The notes: generated by a model from the letters alone, not told the origin. Shown: positions 23,675 through 31,659, numbered from the stretch's first letter. The stretch: DNA of 64,000 nt from Bradyrhizobium sp. SZCCT0148 (GCF_018129985.1 NZ_JAFCKT010000003.1:248001-312000), one strand, 5' to 3'. Made by a program: numbers and translations.

Positions 23675-24452
23675 CAAGCTGTCCGCTGCATCACATCGGT
23701 TGCTTCAGGATATAGGCGGTGGCGCGGCGAAGTCGAACGGCTCGCACCGGTTCGGAGCACGACAGCCGAGGTGGTATTCTGGGCGCCTCAGCGCGCCTAT
23801 CGAAAGGATGGCCGCGGGTAGCCTGCTCTCAAGCGCGATTGCCCCGCTCCGGGGGGATGAAAGCCTAATCCAAGAATTCTGCTTGACCGAAATTCGGAAA
23901 TATCGTATGCGTCGCTCATCCCGGCCCTGGGATAAGGGGCGTTTCGCGATCGTCACGATGCGCGGGCCGGGTGGCGGTGGACGCGGAATGCATCGGCGCG
24001 CCAGCAATCGCAGGGCGGGTTTGGCCCGTGAGTGGTTGGGCGGCGCGCACACGACCGGTGCGCTCCGCGTACGGCAAAAGCGTGTCGTCCTGACGCCCGG
24101 GGTCTGTGCGTCAAGGCTTGCGGTGATGTGGCTGCCCAACCGGGCGTGCGCATCAGCCATCCGCAAGGCGACGGGGGCAATAGTGCAACGCTCCCCGGGG
24201 AGAGCACGCCATAAGCCGTCAAACGCTGCGCAGGGAAAGGCCGGGATGTCCCAGGCTGCCCTGTATGCCGCTGTGCATTTGTCTTCGCGCAATTTGCGCA
24301 CAGCGGACCGTGGGTGCCAGCCGGCGCCCGGCCTTCCCTGCGCCCTTTCCTTGGGAGGGGGCGTCGAGAGAAGCACAAGACTCGGACGCCATGCGCCGCG
24401 AGGCGTAGCGGCGCGTCTTGTTATCCAGAAGTGGGCGGGCTCGTCTTGTCGA
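23675..24452. repeat. gene-poor stretch, probably a dispersed noncoding element
   Basis: About 780 bases with long open frames on both strands but no start with a ribosome-binding site, no family signature, and translations full of Arg/Pro/Ser runs. Local inverted repeats are present near 24290-24425, such as CGCGCAATTTGCGC (24286-24299) and the pair of GGGAAAG/CTTTCC blocks. From memory, sequence of this style (the minus-strand reading around TAYGVLSPGSVA-type translation) recurs between genes in Bradyrhizobium, where it is often misannotated as small proteins. I therefore list it as a probable repeat, not as a gene. Confidence 0.4.
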
Positions 24453-24755
24453 TCACCGCCACAACTCGCAGGTTGCCACGCGGTTGATGTCGGCAAGGCG
24501 GCGCGCAGCGTTTCCGTGCAGATCGAGGCTTTCGACCAGCGTCAGCAGGCGCCGATAGGCGGCCTCGGCAATGTCGACCGGGAGCGGGGACTCGTCAAAG
24601 GCCTCGACATAGTTGCCGACGATGCCGCTGAGCAGCCGGCACAGGCCGCGCTGGGCGGGATCGCTGTGGCCGAGCATCTCGAGCTTATGCTGAAAGGTCT
24701 GGAAGGTCCGCAAGCCGTGGTGCTGTTGCAAAAGCCACGCGTGCAAATCGTTCAT
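24453..24755 (-). CDS. conserved hypothetical protein, 100 residues
   Basis: ATG 24755 has a good ribosome-binding site (GAAGGAGCTCAT). The product is all-helical: MNDLHAWLLQQHHGLRTFQT, FQHKLEMLGHSDPAQRGLCR, LLSGIVGNYVEAFDESPLPV and a C-terminal helical pair ending CELWR. Two cysteines, no signal peptide, no membrane segment. It lies between the gene-poor stretch and tRNA-Leu, on the same strand as the tRNA. Function not recognised, but the start signal and composition look real. Confidence 0.6.
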   Translation of the reverse strand: MNDLHAWLLQQHHGLRTFQTFQHKLEMLGHSDPAQRGLCRLLSGIVGNYVEAFDESPLPVDIAEAAYRRLLTLVESLDLHGNAARRLADINRVATCELWR

Positions 24756-24862
24756 ATGAGCTCCTTCGAATAACGGAAGAAGCTGCCGGCTTATACAGTG
24801 GAGATCGGGGGATGGCTAGCGGGAGAGCGGATTCGCTGAGACAGTGCGTCTTCGCCAAGAGG

Positions 24863-24909
24863 CTTCGCCCTTCGGCTCGGCTGCGCCACGCGTAGCCCGA
24901 AGGGCGAAG
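24863..24909. repeat. 13-bp inverted repeat behind tRNA-Leu
   Basis: CTTCGCCCTTCGG (24863-24875) and CCGAAGGGCGAAG (24897-24909) are perfect arms around a GC-rich 21-base loop that itself holds CTGCGCCACGCGTAG. It lies 2 bases from the encoded CCA end of the tRNA, so it can act as the tRNA transcript terminator; sequences like it also recur as dispersed elements in Bradyrhizobium by recollection. Confidence 0.6.
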
Positions 24910-24911
24910 CG

Positions 24912-24996
24912 TGGTGCCCCTGGCCGGAATCGAACCAGCACTCCTTGCGGAACTCGATTTTGAGTCGAGCGCGTCTACCAGTTCCGCCACAGGGGC
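24912..24996 (-). tRNA. tRNA-Leu (anticodon CAA)
   Basis: Read on the minus strand, the acceptor stem GCCCCTG pairs with CAGGGGC, followed by A and an encoded CCA. The D arm (GCGGAACTGGTAGACGCGC), the anticodon stem CTCGA/TCGAG around CTCAAAA, a long class II variable arm (TTCCGCAAGGAGTGC region) and the T arm (GGTTCGATTCC) are all present. The anticodon at 24962-24960 is CAA, which reads UUG. The long variable arm is expected for leucine. No integrase or att repeat is visible beside it. Confidence 0.96.
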
Positions 24997-25154
24997 CCTC
25001 GGTCGGCCCTATGAGGCGAGCGTCGCGAAGCCGGCGGACTATAGCCATGGACAAAGCGGGGTCAACCCGCGCCAAAGTGATGCCGGCCGTTCTCGACAGC
25101 CGCATGGACCGGGGCTAGAGGCTTACGAGAGCAACCGACCGGAAAGAGGCTGCC

Positions 25155-25694
25155 GTGACGACCCAGAGTGCCGCAATACCTGCGTTCAAGCCGGCTGCCA
25201 GCGGGCCCGCGCTGACGGCATCGCTGCTTGTCACGCTGATTGCCGCGGCGACCATCGCGGGCGCCTGGTTCTTCCAGCTCGTTCTGGAGATCCTGCCGTG
25301 TCCGCTCTGCCTGGAGCAGCGCTACGCCTATTACCTCGCGATCCCGCTCGGTGCGCTGACGGCGCTTGCGGCGCGGAGCGGCGCGCCGCGGCCGCTGCTG
25401 CTGGCGGGGCTCGCGATCCTTGCGCTGGCGACGCTCGCCAATGCCGGTCTCGGCACCTATCACTCGGGCGTCGAATGGGGATTCTGGAAGGGGCCGACCG
25501 ATTGCACCGGTCCGGTCGTCAACCTCGGCAATGCCGGCGATCTCTTCTCGAAGCTCGACACCGTGAAGGTGGTGCGTTGCGACGAGGTGCAATGGCGCTT
25601 CCTCGGCCTCTCGCTCGCCGGCTACAACGTGCTGATCTCGCTGCTGATGGCCGCGATCGCCGCGTGGGGATTTGCAGCCACGGCGAAACGCTGA
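25155..25694 (+). CDS. dsbB: DsbB-family disulfide bond formation protein
   Basis: 179 residues from GTG 25155, behind GAAAGAGGCTGCC. Four membrane segments (about 20-45, 56-72, 80-100, 155-175). The redox pairs expected for DsbB are present: C49-P-L-C52 in ILPCPLCLEQRYAYY and a second pair, C117 (PTDCTG) and C142 (VVRCDE), in the second periplasmic loop. DsbB reoxidises DsbA by passing electrons to quinone; a DsbA-like protein is encoded at 30710. It is convergent with the AbrB-type gene with only 3 bases between stops. Confidence 0.88.
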   Translation: MTTQSAAIPAFKPAASGPALTASLLVTLIAAATIAGAWFFQLVLEILPCPLCLEQRYAYYLAIPLGALTALAARSGAPRPLLLAGLAILALATLANAGLGTYHSGVEWGFWKGPTDCTGPVVNLGNAGDLFSKLDTVKVVRCDEVQWRFLGLSLAGYNVLISLLMAAIAAWGFAATAKR

Positions 25695-25697
25695 AGC

Positions 25698-26783
25698 TCA
25701 ATCGTCCACGTCGTCCTGCGTGCGTCCGAACAGATGCACGATGCCCGGCGTCGCGATCGTCACGAACACGAAACGCGAGAGGTGATGGGCGCCGACGAAG
25801 ATCGGGTCGATGTGCAGGGTCAGCGCCAGCGCCAGCATGGCATCCATCGCACCGGGCGCGAAGGCGACGACGGTGTCGGAGAACTTGACCTGGGTGGTCA
25901 GCGCCACGATGCCGACGAAGATGGCCGAGACGGCGATCGCGACCGTGAACGAGCCCAGCGCCGCGTTGATGTGGCCGGCGAGTGTCTTGAGCCGCATCCG
26001 CGCGAAGCGGCTGCCGATCAGCGCGCCGATCCCAACCAGCGCCACGCCGCGCACCCAGTCCGGCAGGCCGCCTTCGACCCAGCCGGCGCCGTGCAGCACG
26101 CTGGAGGCGATCATGGCGCCGAACATCCAGCTCGCCGGAAACCTGATCAGGCGCAGGACCAGCGCCATGGCGAGCGACGCCGCGACCAGCTCGACGAGAT
26201 CGAGCGGCGAGGCGATCGTCGTCGTCAGCGACGGCGCGGCAGAGGGGGCGACGCCTGCAAACGCGAGCACCATCGGCAGTGCCGCGGTGAGGATGATGAC
26301 GCGCATGGTCTGTACCACCGCGATGCCCGGCAGGTCGGCGCCGCGCTCGACCGCCAGAATCGTGATCTGCGACAGCGCGCCGGGGCTGCCGGCGAGGAAC
26401 GCCGAGGTGCGGTCCCAGCCATGGAAGCGCTGGAGGTAATAGCTCGAGCCGAAGGTCGAGCAGAAGGTCGCGAGCGCAAGCAGCCCGATGGTGAGGGGGT
26501 AGGCACCGACCTGCTGCAGCAGGTGGCGCGAGACCACCGAGCCCAGCGAAATGCCGAGCAGCACCAGCACGGTCTGGGTCAGGAGCGGCGGCAGCGCGAG
26601 CTGCCGTCCGGCAATCGCGGCGATCCCGACCGCGATCATCGAGCCGGAGATCAGTCCCCCGGGAAGGCCGGCAAGGAGAAACACAAGGCCGCCGGCGGTG
26701 CCGATGACAAGCGTCTCCACCGTGCTCAGGATCTTGGCACGGCTCGGCCATTCGAACGACAGGGAGGCGGCGATTTGCTTCAC
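25698..26783 (-). CDS. AbrB-family membrane protein (duplicated five-span permease)
   Basis: 361 residues, about ten membrane spans in two repeated halves. Each half has a Gly/Pro kink motif: FLLAGLPGGLISGSMIAVGI and RFPASWMFGAMIASSVLHGA. GSPGALSQITILAVERGADL and APGAMDAMLALALTLHIDP are the conserved internal signatures of the family sometimes labelled 'ammonia monooxygenase' or AbrB duplication. That label is a misnomer; members are putative transporters, and at least some are linked to small-molecule efflux or uptake. Substrate unknown. It is transcribed alone. Confidence 0.82.
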   Translation of the reverse strand: MKQIAASLSFEWPSRAKILSTVETLVIGTAGGLVFLLAGLPGGLISGSMIAVGIAAIAGRQLALPPLLTQTVLVLLGISLGSVVSRHLLQQVGAYPLTIGLLALATFCSTFGSSYYLQRFHGWDRTSAFLAGSPGALSQITILAVERGADLPGIAVVQTMRVIILTAALPMVLAFAGVAPSAAPSLTTTIASPLDLVELVAASLAMALVLRLIRFPASWMFGAMIASSVLHGAGWVEGGLPDWVRGVALVGIGALIGSRFARMRLKTLAGHINAALGSFTVAIAVSAIFVGIVALTTQVKFSDTVVAFAPGAMDAMLALALTLHIDPIFVGAHHLSRFVFVTIATPGIVHLFGRTQDDVDD

Positions 26784-26880
26784 ACCGCCTTATCGCAAAT
26801 CGGCGAGAGGCGCACAATTGCAGGCTCGTCATGCCGCAATGCGCGTGCCTCCCGCTGACGCGCGCAGGACCCGCGAGGGA

Positions 26881-27171
26881 TTATTTCTTGTCGGCGGCAG
26901 GGGCGGCGGGGGCCGCCGGCGCGGCGGTACCGGCCCTCGCTTCCTTCTTGCACTCGCGACGGAATTTCTTGCGCTCCTTGCCCTTCAGCCCCTTGGCGTC
27001 CGCCTGCTTGGAGCACTCGATCGACTCGGCCGTACGCTCCTTCATTGCCTTCTTGTCGATGGTGGTAGCCGTATCGACCTTGGCCGCCGGCGCGGCGGTC
27101 TGCGCGAAGGCGGTGCCGCTGGCGAGCAGGGAGGCGAGGGCGACGGCGGCGAGGCGAGAGGCGAGGGTCAT
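26881..27171 (-). CDS. exported PsiF-repeat protein
   Basis: 96 residues from ATG 27171; the open frame runs on upstream, but the signal peptide (TLASRLAAVALASLLASGTA, cut before Q) sets the start. The mature part has one PsiF-type repeat (ECSKQADAKGLKGKERKKFR followed by RECKKEA) with its two cysteines, then an Ala/Pro tail (TAAPAAPAAPAADKK). PsiF in enterics is phosphate-starvation inducible, but function is unknown. It diverges from another small exported protein at 27375 across 203 bases. Confidence 0.78.
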   Translation of the reverse strand: MTLASRLAAVALASLLASGTAFAQTAAPAAKVDTATTIDKKAMKERTAESIECSKQADAKGLKGKERKKFRRECKKEARAGTAAPAAPAAPAADKK

Positions 27172-27374
27172 GGTGCTGCACTCATCTTGCGAGAATGGCG
27201 AAGGGTTGCGAACCTCGGCTCGCGTTGCTGAACGCGACATGAATAATCTGAACGGCGCCGCGACTATATTTTGGCGGCGGGGAGCCAGCGCTTCCTTGTC
27301 GCAAATGGCGGACACGCTAGGATAGCAAGTCTTGTTTCACTTCCCTCTGGGAAGGCCAAGGAGGAGACTTAAGG

Positions 27375-27866
27375 ATGACCATTCAATCGAAAATGATCTG
27401 CGCGATTGCGTTGTCGGGATTTGCTGCGTTGGCGGTGACAGCGCCGGCGCAGGCCCTGACGTCGCAGGAGTGCAGCGCCAAATACCAGGCTGCCAAGAAG
27501 GACGGCTCGCTCGGTACCATGAAGTGGAATGACTTCCGCAAGGCCCAGTGCGGCGCGGATGCAACGCCGGCTGCTGCCGCGCCGGCCGCTCCCGCACCGA
27601 CCGCAGCCGCGCCCGCCGAGCCGAAGCAGGCCAAGAAGGAGGCGGCCCCGGCTGCCGCGCCGACCTTGCCGGCCGGACCCGCGATCTATCCGAACGCGAT
27701 CGATCCGAAATATGCCAAGGAGACCCCGGGCAAGGGGCGTCTGCATACCTGCGTCGACCAGTACAACGCCAACAAGACCACCAACGGCAACGGGGGCCTG
27801 AAGTGGATCCAGAAGGGCGGCGGCTATTACAGCGAATGCAACAAGAAGCTGAAGGGCGCCGCCTGA
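27375..27866 (+). CDS. exported protein with two cysteine-containing repeats
   Basis: 163 residues, with AAGGAGGAGACTTAAGG in front of ATG 27375. The signal peptide (MICAIALSGFAALAVTAPAQ to A) is followed by a repeat (SAKYQAAKKDGSLGTMKWND FRKAQC), a long Ala/Pro/Lys linker and a second version of the repeat (CVDQYNANKTTNGNGGLKWI then YYSECNKKLK). Each repeat has a Cys near both ends and a central Lys-Trp, suggesting two small disulfide-closed modules joined by a flexible linker. Such proteins are common in Bradyrhizobium, role unknown. A small hairpin CTTCCC-TCT-GGGAAG lies just before its ribosome-binding site. Confidence 0.78.
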   Translation: MTIQSKMICAIALSGFAALAVTAPAQALTSQECSAKYQAAKKDGSLGTMKWNDFRKAQCGADATPAAAAPAAPAPTAAAPAEPKQAKKEAAPAAAPTLPAGPAIYPNAIDPKYAKETPGKGRLHTCVDQYNANKTTNGNGGLKWIQKGGGYYSECNKKLKGAA

Positions 27867-27882
27867 GCTTCGAATCGACACG

Positions 27883-27907
27883 ATGGCCGGAGCAACTCTC
27901 CGGCCAT
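27883..27907. terminator. bidirectional terminator
   Basis: ATGGCCGGAG (27883-27892) and CTCCGGCCAT (27898-27907), loop CAACT, form a 10-bp stem between the convergent stops at 27866 and 27913. A short TTTC follows on the plus strand. Confidence 0.7.
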
Positions 27908-27912
27908 TTCGC

Positions 27913-28461
27913 CTAGTCGAGCAATTTCTCGGCCGATTTCGCCACGAGCTGCGACCGCTTGCGCGGACCGCGCTCTACGAACAACAGGCTCTGGCCGAAG
28001 ATGAAGCAATAGAACAGAAAGGCCTGCGCCTCGGCCTCGTCGGCTGCAAGGCCGGTGGCCCGATAGAGTTCGGCGACGTGCTTGAGCCGCACTTCGTCGA
28101 CGGCCGCCACAGCGGCCGCGGCGTTCTCGTCCGAGCGGGCCCATTGCCGGATCGCGAGCTCGATCGCCATCGCGTCCGGATTGAGACGCTCGGAATAGAG
28201 CTGGATCACCGCCTTCAGCCGTTCGCGTGGCTCTTGACCGTCGAGGCGCGTCTGCTGCGCGATCGACGCGGTCCGCCCCTCGCGCCAATGTTGCAGCATG
28301 GCATCGAGCAGCGCGGCCCGGTCGGCAAAGCGGCGGTAGAAGCCGCCCTTGGTGACGCCGAGATTCTTGGCGAGCACCTCGATCCGGACACCCTCGACCC
28401 CGGCGCGGGCGAGCTCGGCAAAGCCCGCCTCGACCCAGACATCGCCCTTGCCGTCGCTCAT
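27913..28461 (-). CDS. TetR/AcrR-family repressor
   Basis: 182 residues from ATG 28461. The N-terminal HTH (WVEAGFAELARAGVEGVRIE, VLAKNLGVTKGGFYRRFADR AALLDAML) is typical TetR; the C-terminal helical domain (about 60-180) would bind a small ligand. It diverges from two hotdog thioesterase genes, and two near-identical 18-base palindromes (TGATACG-N4-CGTATCA type) fill the gap, so it very likely represses both itself and the plus-strand cluster. An acyl-CoA or aromatic thioester is a reasonable guess for the ligand, but this is inference. Confidence 0.88.
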   Translation of the reverse strand: MSDGKGDVWVEAGFAELARAGVEGVRIEVLAKNLGVTKGGFYRRFADRAALLDAMLQHWREGRTASIAQQTRLDGQEPRERLKAVIQLYSERLNPDAMAIELAIRQWARSDENAAAAVAAVDEVRLKHVAELYRATGLAADEAEAQAFLFYCFIFGQSLLFVERGPRKRSQLVAKSAEKLLD

Positions 28462-28482
28462 GGAAGAGACCTCTCCGATTCT

Positions 28483-28535
28483 TGATACGGTGCCGTATTG
28501 CTAACGCGTTGCGCGCCTGATACGCTACCGTATCA
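28483..28535. promoter_or_regulatory. two TetR-type operators
   Basis: Site 1 (28483-28500) is TGATACGGTGCCGTATTG; site 2 (28518-28535) is TGATACGCTACCGTATCA, a perfect 7+4+7 palindrome. They share TGATACG-N4-CGTAT and their centres are 35 bases apart. They lie between the repressor start (28461) and the thioesterase start (28567). Confidence 0.8.
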
Positions 28536-28566
28536 AGATTGATAAACATCGAGGGCGGAGACGGCG

Positions 28567-28995
28567 ATGGAGCAGGAGGCAACCTATCGCGGCACGGTCT
28601 ATCCGTGGCAATGCGACCATGTCGGCCACATGAACATCATGTGGTATGTCGGCAAATTCGACGAAGCCAACTGGAATCTGTTCGCCCGCCTCGGCCTGAC
28701 GCCGAGCTATCTGCGCTCCTCCGGCCGCGGCATGGCCGCCGTGCAGCAGAACATCGCCTACAGGCGCGAGCTGCTCGCCGGCGACATCGTCGAGATCCGC
28801 AGCCATCTGCTCGAAATTCGCGACAAGTCGATCCGCTTCCGGCACGACATGACGAATGTCGAGACCGGCGAGATCGCCGCAACTTGCGAGATCACCGGCG
28901 TGCACATGGACCGGAGCCAGCGCAAATCGGCGCCGTTCGCGGCGGCCATCCGCGAGATCGCTCTACGCCATCTCGCCGCTGCCGCCGAGGCCTGA
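28567..28995 (+). CDS. acyl-CoA thioesterase, hotdog fold (4HBT type)
   Basis: 142 residues. The N-terminal motif WQCDHVGHMNIMWYVGKFDE is the 4-hydroxybenzoyl-CoA-thioesterase/YbgC-type active site with Asp17 in D-H-V-G-H-M-N. It goes on with AVQQNIAYRRELLAGDIVEI RSHL, the usual hotdog strands. It hydrolyses a CoA thioester in the cytosol; the acyl group cannot be told. First gene of a plus-strand cluster controlled by the TetR operators, 3 bases before the second thioesterase gene. Confidence 0.87.
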   Translation: MEQEATYRGTVYPWQCDHVGHMNIMWYVGKFDEANWNLFARLGLTPSYLRSSGRGMAAVQQNIAYRRELLAGDIVEIRSHLLEIRDKSIRFRHDMTNVETGEIAATCEITGVHMDRSQRKSAPFAAAIREIALRHLAAAAEA

Positions 28996-28998
28996 GCC

Positions 28999-29475
28999 AT
29001 GGCTGCGTTCGAGCCCAAGAACCCGGGCTATCACGCGGCGTCGATCGCGATGTTCGAGCGCCAGCCGGCGATGCACACGCTCGGCATCGTGATCGTCCGC
29101 CTTGCGCCGGGCGAGGCCGAGCTGGCGATGCTGCATGCGCCGGCTCTCACCCAGCAGAACGGCTTTGTCCACGCCGGCATCAACACCGCAGGCCTCGACA
29201 ACGCCTGCGGTGTTGCGGCCTTTACCCTGATGCCGCGCGAGGCCGACATCCTAACCGTCGAGTTCAAGACCACGCTGCTCGCGCCGGCTCGGGGCGAGCG
29301 GTTCGTCTTCAAGGCGGAGGTGGTCAAGCCGGGTCGCACGCTCACGTTCTGCGAGGCCAGGGCGTTTGCCGAGCACGAGGGCAACACCACGCTGATCGCC
29401 ACCATGACCGGCACGTTGATGGCGATGCTGCCCCGCATTGCTGCTTCGCACGAGCCGCGCACATCCCGTGCATAG
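28999..29475 (+). CDS. PaaI-type thioesterase, hotdog fold
   Basis: 158 residues. FVHAGINTAGLDNACGVAAF carries the PaaI-family H-x-G...D pattern (Gly-Ile then Asp/Asn over the helix N-terminus), followed by TVEFKTTLLAPARGERFVFK and GRTLTFCEARAF. It belongs to a different hotdog subgroup from its neighbour, so the two enzymes probably act on different acyl-CoAs or in sequence. The start ATG comes three bases after the first thioesterase stop, indicating one transcript. Confidence 0.85.
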   Translation: MAAFEPKNPGYHAASIAMFERQPAMHTLGIVIVRLAPGEAELAMLHAPALTQQNGFVHAGINTAGLDNACGVAAFTLMPREADILTVEFKTTLLAPARGERFVFKAEVVKPGRTLTFCEARAFAEHEGNTTLIATMTGTLMAMLPRIAASHEPRTSRA

Positions 29476-29519
29476 CGCCGATTGACAAGCCCGCCGACGC
29501 ATCCCTTGATGGGCTCGTC

Positions 29520-29903
29520 ATGCTTGCGAGTCTCGGCCTCATCCTGCTGTGCCAATTGATCGGCGAAGCCGTCGTGCGCGGCATCGGCCTGCCATTGCCG
29601 GGGCCGGTGCTCGGCCTGCTGCTGCTCCTGATCCTGCTGCTCGCCCGCGATCGCTTCGCTGTGCTTGCACACGGGCCGCTGCGTAACGACGGCGTGGAAA
29701 CCGCCAGCAAGGGCCTGCTGGCGCATCTGTCGCTGTTGTTCGTGCCGGCCGGCGTCGGCGTCGTGCAGAAGCTCGACCTGCTCGCCTCGCACGGCATCGC
29801 CATCGTCCTGATGCTCGCGCTCTCCGTGGTCGTCACGCTGCTGGCGACGGTGCTGACCTTCCGCCTCGTCAGCCGCCTGTTGAAGCAGCAGGACGCGCGA
29901 TGA
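29520..29903 (+). CDS. lrgA: LrgA/CidA-family membrane protein
   Basis: 127 residues, four hydrophobic spans: MLASLGLILLCQLIGEAVVR, GLPLPGPVLGLLLLLILLLA, LLAHLSLLFVPAGVGVVQKL and IVLMLALSVVVTLLATVLTF. The PGPVLGL and FVPAGVGV motifs are characteristic of CidA/LrgA (holin-like, linked to export of small metabolites and to cell-lysis control). The longer open frame upstream overlaps the thioesterase gene and is not used. It overlaps the next gene by four bases (ATGA) and completes an LrgAB pair. Confidence 0.88.
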   Translation: MLASLGLILLCQLIGEAVVRGIGLPLPGPVLGLLLLLILLLARDRFAVLAHGPLRNDGVETASKGLLAHLSLLFVPAGVGVVQKLDLLASHGIAIVLMLALSVVVTLLATVLTFRLVSRLLKQQDAR

Positions 29904-30622
29904 ACGACAATCCGTTTTCGCTTTGGGTCTATCTCTCGCAGTCGCCGCTGCTGTGGCTGACCGTGACGTTGCTGGTCTATGCGACCACGGATGCGGTGTC
30001 GCTCGCGACCCGGCGCCATCCGCTCGCCAATCCCGTGCTGCACGCGATGTGGATCATCGGCGCGTTCCTGCTCGCGACCGGCACGTCCTATACGAGCTAT
30101 TTCGCCGGCGCGCAGTTCGTGCACTTCCTGCTGGGGCCTGCCACCGTCGCGCTCGCGGTGCCGCTCTATGAGAACCGCCGGCGCGTCGCGTCGTCCATCG
30201 TGCCGATGCTGGTGGCGCTGCTCGCGGGATCGATCACGGCGGTGGTGTCGGTGGTGCTGCTGGCCGAACTCGCGGGCCTGCCGCGCGACGTGGTGCTGTC
30301 GCTGGCGCCGAAATCGGTCACCGCCGGCGTCGCCATGGGCATCGCCGAATCCTTGCACGCCGATCCCTCGCTGGCGGCGGTGGCGGTGATCCTCACCGGT
30401 ATCATGGGCGCCATCATCGTGACGCCGTTGATGAACCGCACCGGCGTCACCGATTACCGCGCGCGCGGATTTGCGGCTGGCCTGGCCGCGCATGGCATCG
30501 GCACCGCGCGTGCGTTCCAGGTCGACGAGATTGCCGGCGTGTTCTCCGGCATCGCCATGAGCCTGAACGCCTTGGTGACCTCGTTCCTGGTCCCCCTGGC
30601 GGTCACCCTGCTGGTGCGATGA
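29900..30622 (+). CDS. lrgB: LrgB/CidB-family membrane protein
   Basis: 240 residues with about seven spans. It contains the LrgB hallmarks ALLAGSITAVVSVVLLAELA and LAPKSVTAGVAMGIAESLHA (the conserved P-K-S-V-T motif), and ends GIAMSLNALVTSFLVPLAVT. LrgB partners LrgA; plant and bacterial members transport glycolate, pyruvate or related small acids and influence autolysis. Its presence behind two thioesterases under one TetR regulator suggests export of an acid released from a CoA ester. That link is inference. Confidence 0.9.
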   Translation: MNDNPFSLWVYLSQSPLLWLTVTLLVYATTDAVSLATRRHPLANPVLHAMWIIGAFLLATGTSYTSYFAGAQFVHFLLGPATVALAVPLYENRRRVASSIVPMLVALLAGSITAVVSVVLLAELAGLPRDVVLSLAPKSVTAGVAMGIAESLHADPSLAAVAVILTGIMGAIIVTPLMNRTGVTDYRARGFAAGLAAHGIGTARAFQVDEIAGVFSGIAMSLNALVTSFLVPLAVTLLVR

Positions 30623-30709
30623 CATCGCCGCCGCGACACTCTATATGACGCGTAACAATTCCCGGTCCCGAACCGTATTCGGGGAGATGGGACCGAAACG
30701 GGACGAGAT

Positions 30710-31369
30710 ATGGCTGGATTTGGGATTAAGGGCCTTAGGCCGACGCGGCGCGCGGCGCTGACGCTGATCGGGGCAGGCGCCCTCGCAGCTGGCGGGATCA
30801 CCTCGGCGCTGGCAGCCGCCGATAGTGACGAGGTGCTGACCGAAGCCAAGGTGTTGCGCGATCCTGATACGCCCGTCGCCGGCAATCCCGACGGCAACGT
30901 CACGATCGTCGAATGGTCCGACTACAATTGCCCTTATTGCCGCAAGCTCGAGCCCGAACTGCGCCAGGTCGTCCAGGACGACGGCAAGGTGCGGCTGGTG
31001 ATGAAGGATTGGCCGATCCTGGGGCCGGTCTCGGTCACGGCGGCGCGCACCGCGCTCGCGGCGAAATTCCAGGACAAGTACCATCAGGCCCATGATGCCA
31101 TGATGGGCGTCAACTCGCGCCTGACCGAGCCGCGCATCAACGAGCTGCTCTCTGCCGCCGGCGTCGACATGGACCGCCTGAAGCGCGATCTCGCCGGCCG
31201 CGGCAGCGACATCGACGCCCTGCTCAAGCGCAACAACGAGCAGGCCGAAGCCTTCGGCTTCCGCGGCACCCCGGCCTTCATCGTCGGCAAGTATCGCGTT
31301 CCGGGCGTGCTCAGCATTGCCGAGTTCGAGCAGGTCATCGCCGATGCCCGCAAGGCCAAGATGAACTGA
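30710..31369 (+). CDS. DsbA-like periplasmic thiol oxidoreductase
   Basis: 219 residues. A twin-Arg-like signal (RPTRRAALTLIGAGALAAGG) precedes a DsbA/Com1-type domain. The active site is C74-P-Y-C77 in EWSDYNCPYCRKLE; the cis-Pro loop is FRGTPAFIVGKYRVPG near the end. A CPYC site and this length match the DsbA/DsbG-like rhizobial proteins that oxidise or isomerise periplasmic disulfides. ATG 30710 has GGGACGAGAT ahead of it. It is separate from lrgB (87 bases) and converges on the small protein at 31453. DsbB at 25155 could reoxidise it. Confidence 0.88.
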   Translation: MAGFGIKGLRPTRRAALTLIGAGALAAGGITSALAAADSDEVLTEAKVLRDPDTPVAGNPDGNVTIVEWSDYNCPYCRKLEPELRQVVQDDGKVRLVMKDWPILGPVSVTAARTALAAKFQDKYHQAHDAMMGVNSRLTEPRINELLSAAGVDMDRLKRDLAGRGSDIDALLKRNNEQAEAFGFRGTPAFIVGKYRVPGVLSIAEFEQVIADARKAKMN

Positions 31370-31403
31370 TACGCGCAGCGTCGATCGCGGCCAACGCAAA
31401 GAC

Positions 31404-31425
31404 GCCGTCGCGGATCCGCGACGGC
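31404..31425. terminator. 22-base perfect palindrome between convergent genes
   Basis: The palindrome GCCGTCGCGGA and its exact complement form an 11-bp stem around GGATCC, between stops at 31369 (+) and 31453 (-). It works as a bidirectional terminator candidate; TTT follows on the minus side only. Confidence 0.6.
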
Positions 31426-31452
31426 GCCTCGTTCATGTCCGACAGTGCGGCG

Positions 31453-31659
31453 TTACTTCTGCGAGATTCGCACCCAGTCCCGGTGAGCGCGATCGCGCAG
31501 GGCATCCCAATCGGCCTTCGCGACGTCCCAGTTCACGATCGTGCGATTCACGCCCGCGACTTCGCCGTTGGCAACGGACGATGTCTGCATGGAGTCATAG
31601 ACATAGACTCCTCCGGTAAGGAGCAGCGCGCCCAAGATCATTCCGAAAAAAGTCCGCAT
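31453..31659 (-). CDS. small membrane-anchored hypothetical protein
   Basis: 68 residues: MRTFFGMILGALLLTGGVYV is an N-terminal membrane anchor or signal, then a short charged domain (RTIVNWDVAKADWDALRDRA HRDWVRI). A tryptophan occurs at regular spacing (NWD..ADWD..RDWV), giving a WD-x-helix look. AGGTTAGCC precedes ATG 31659. Conserved-looking and probably facing the periplasm; function unknown. Confidence 0.62.
   Translation of the reverse strand: MRTFFGMILGALLLTGGVYVYDSMQTSSVANGEVAGVNRTIVNWDVAKADWDALRDRAHRDWVRISQK

Noticed and set aside
23705..24496. Minus-strand frame of 263 codons, and a plus-strand frame across the same bases
   Set aside because: No ribosome-binding site or domain; Arg/Pro/Ser-rich translations typical of a noncoding GC-rich element.
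24912..25154. tRNA-Leu as an attachment site of an integrated element
   Set aside because: No integrase, no second copy of the tRNA end, and normal chromosomal genes on both sides.
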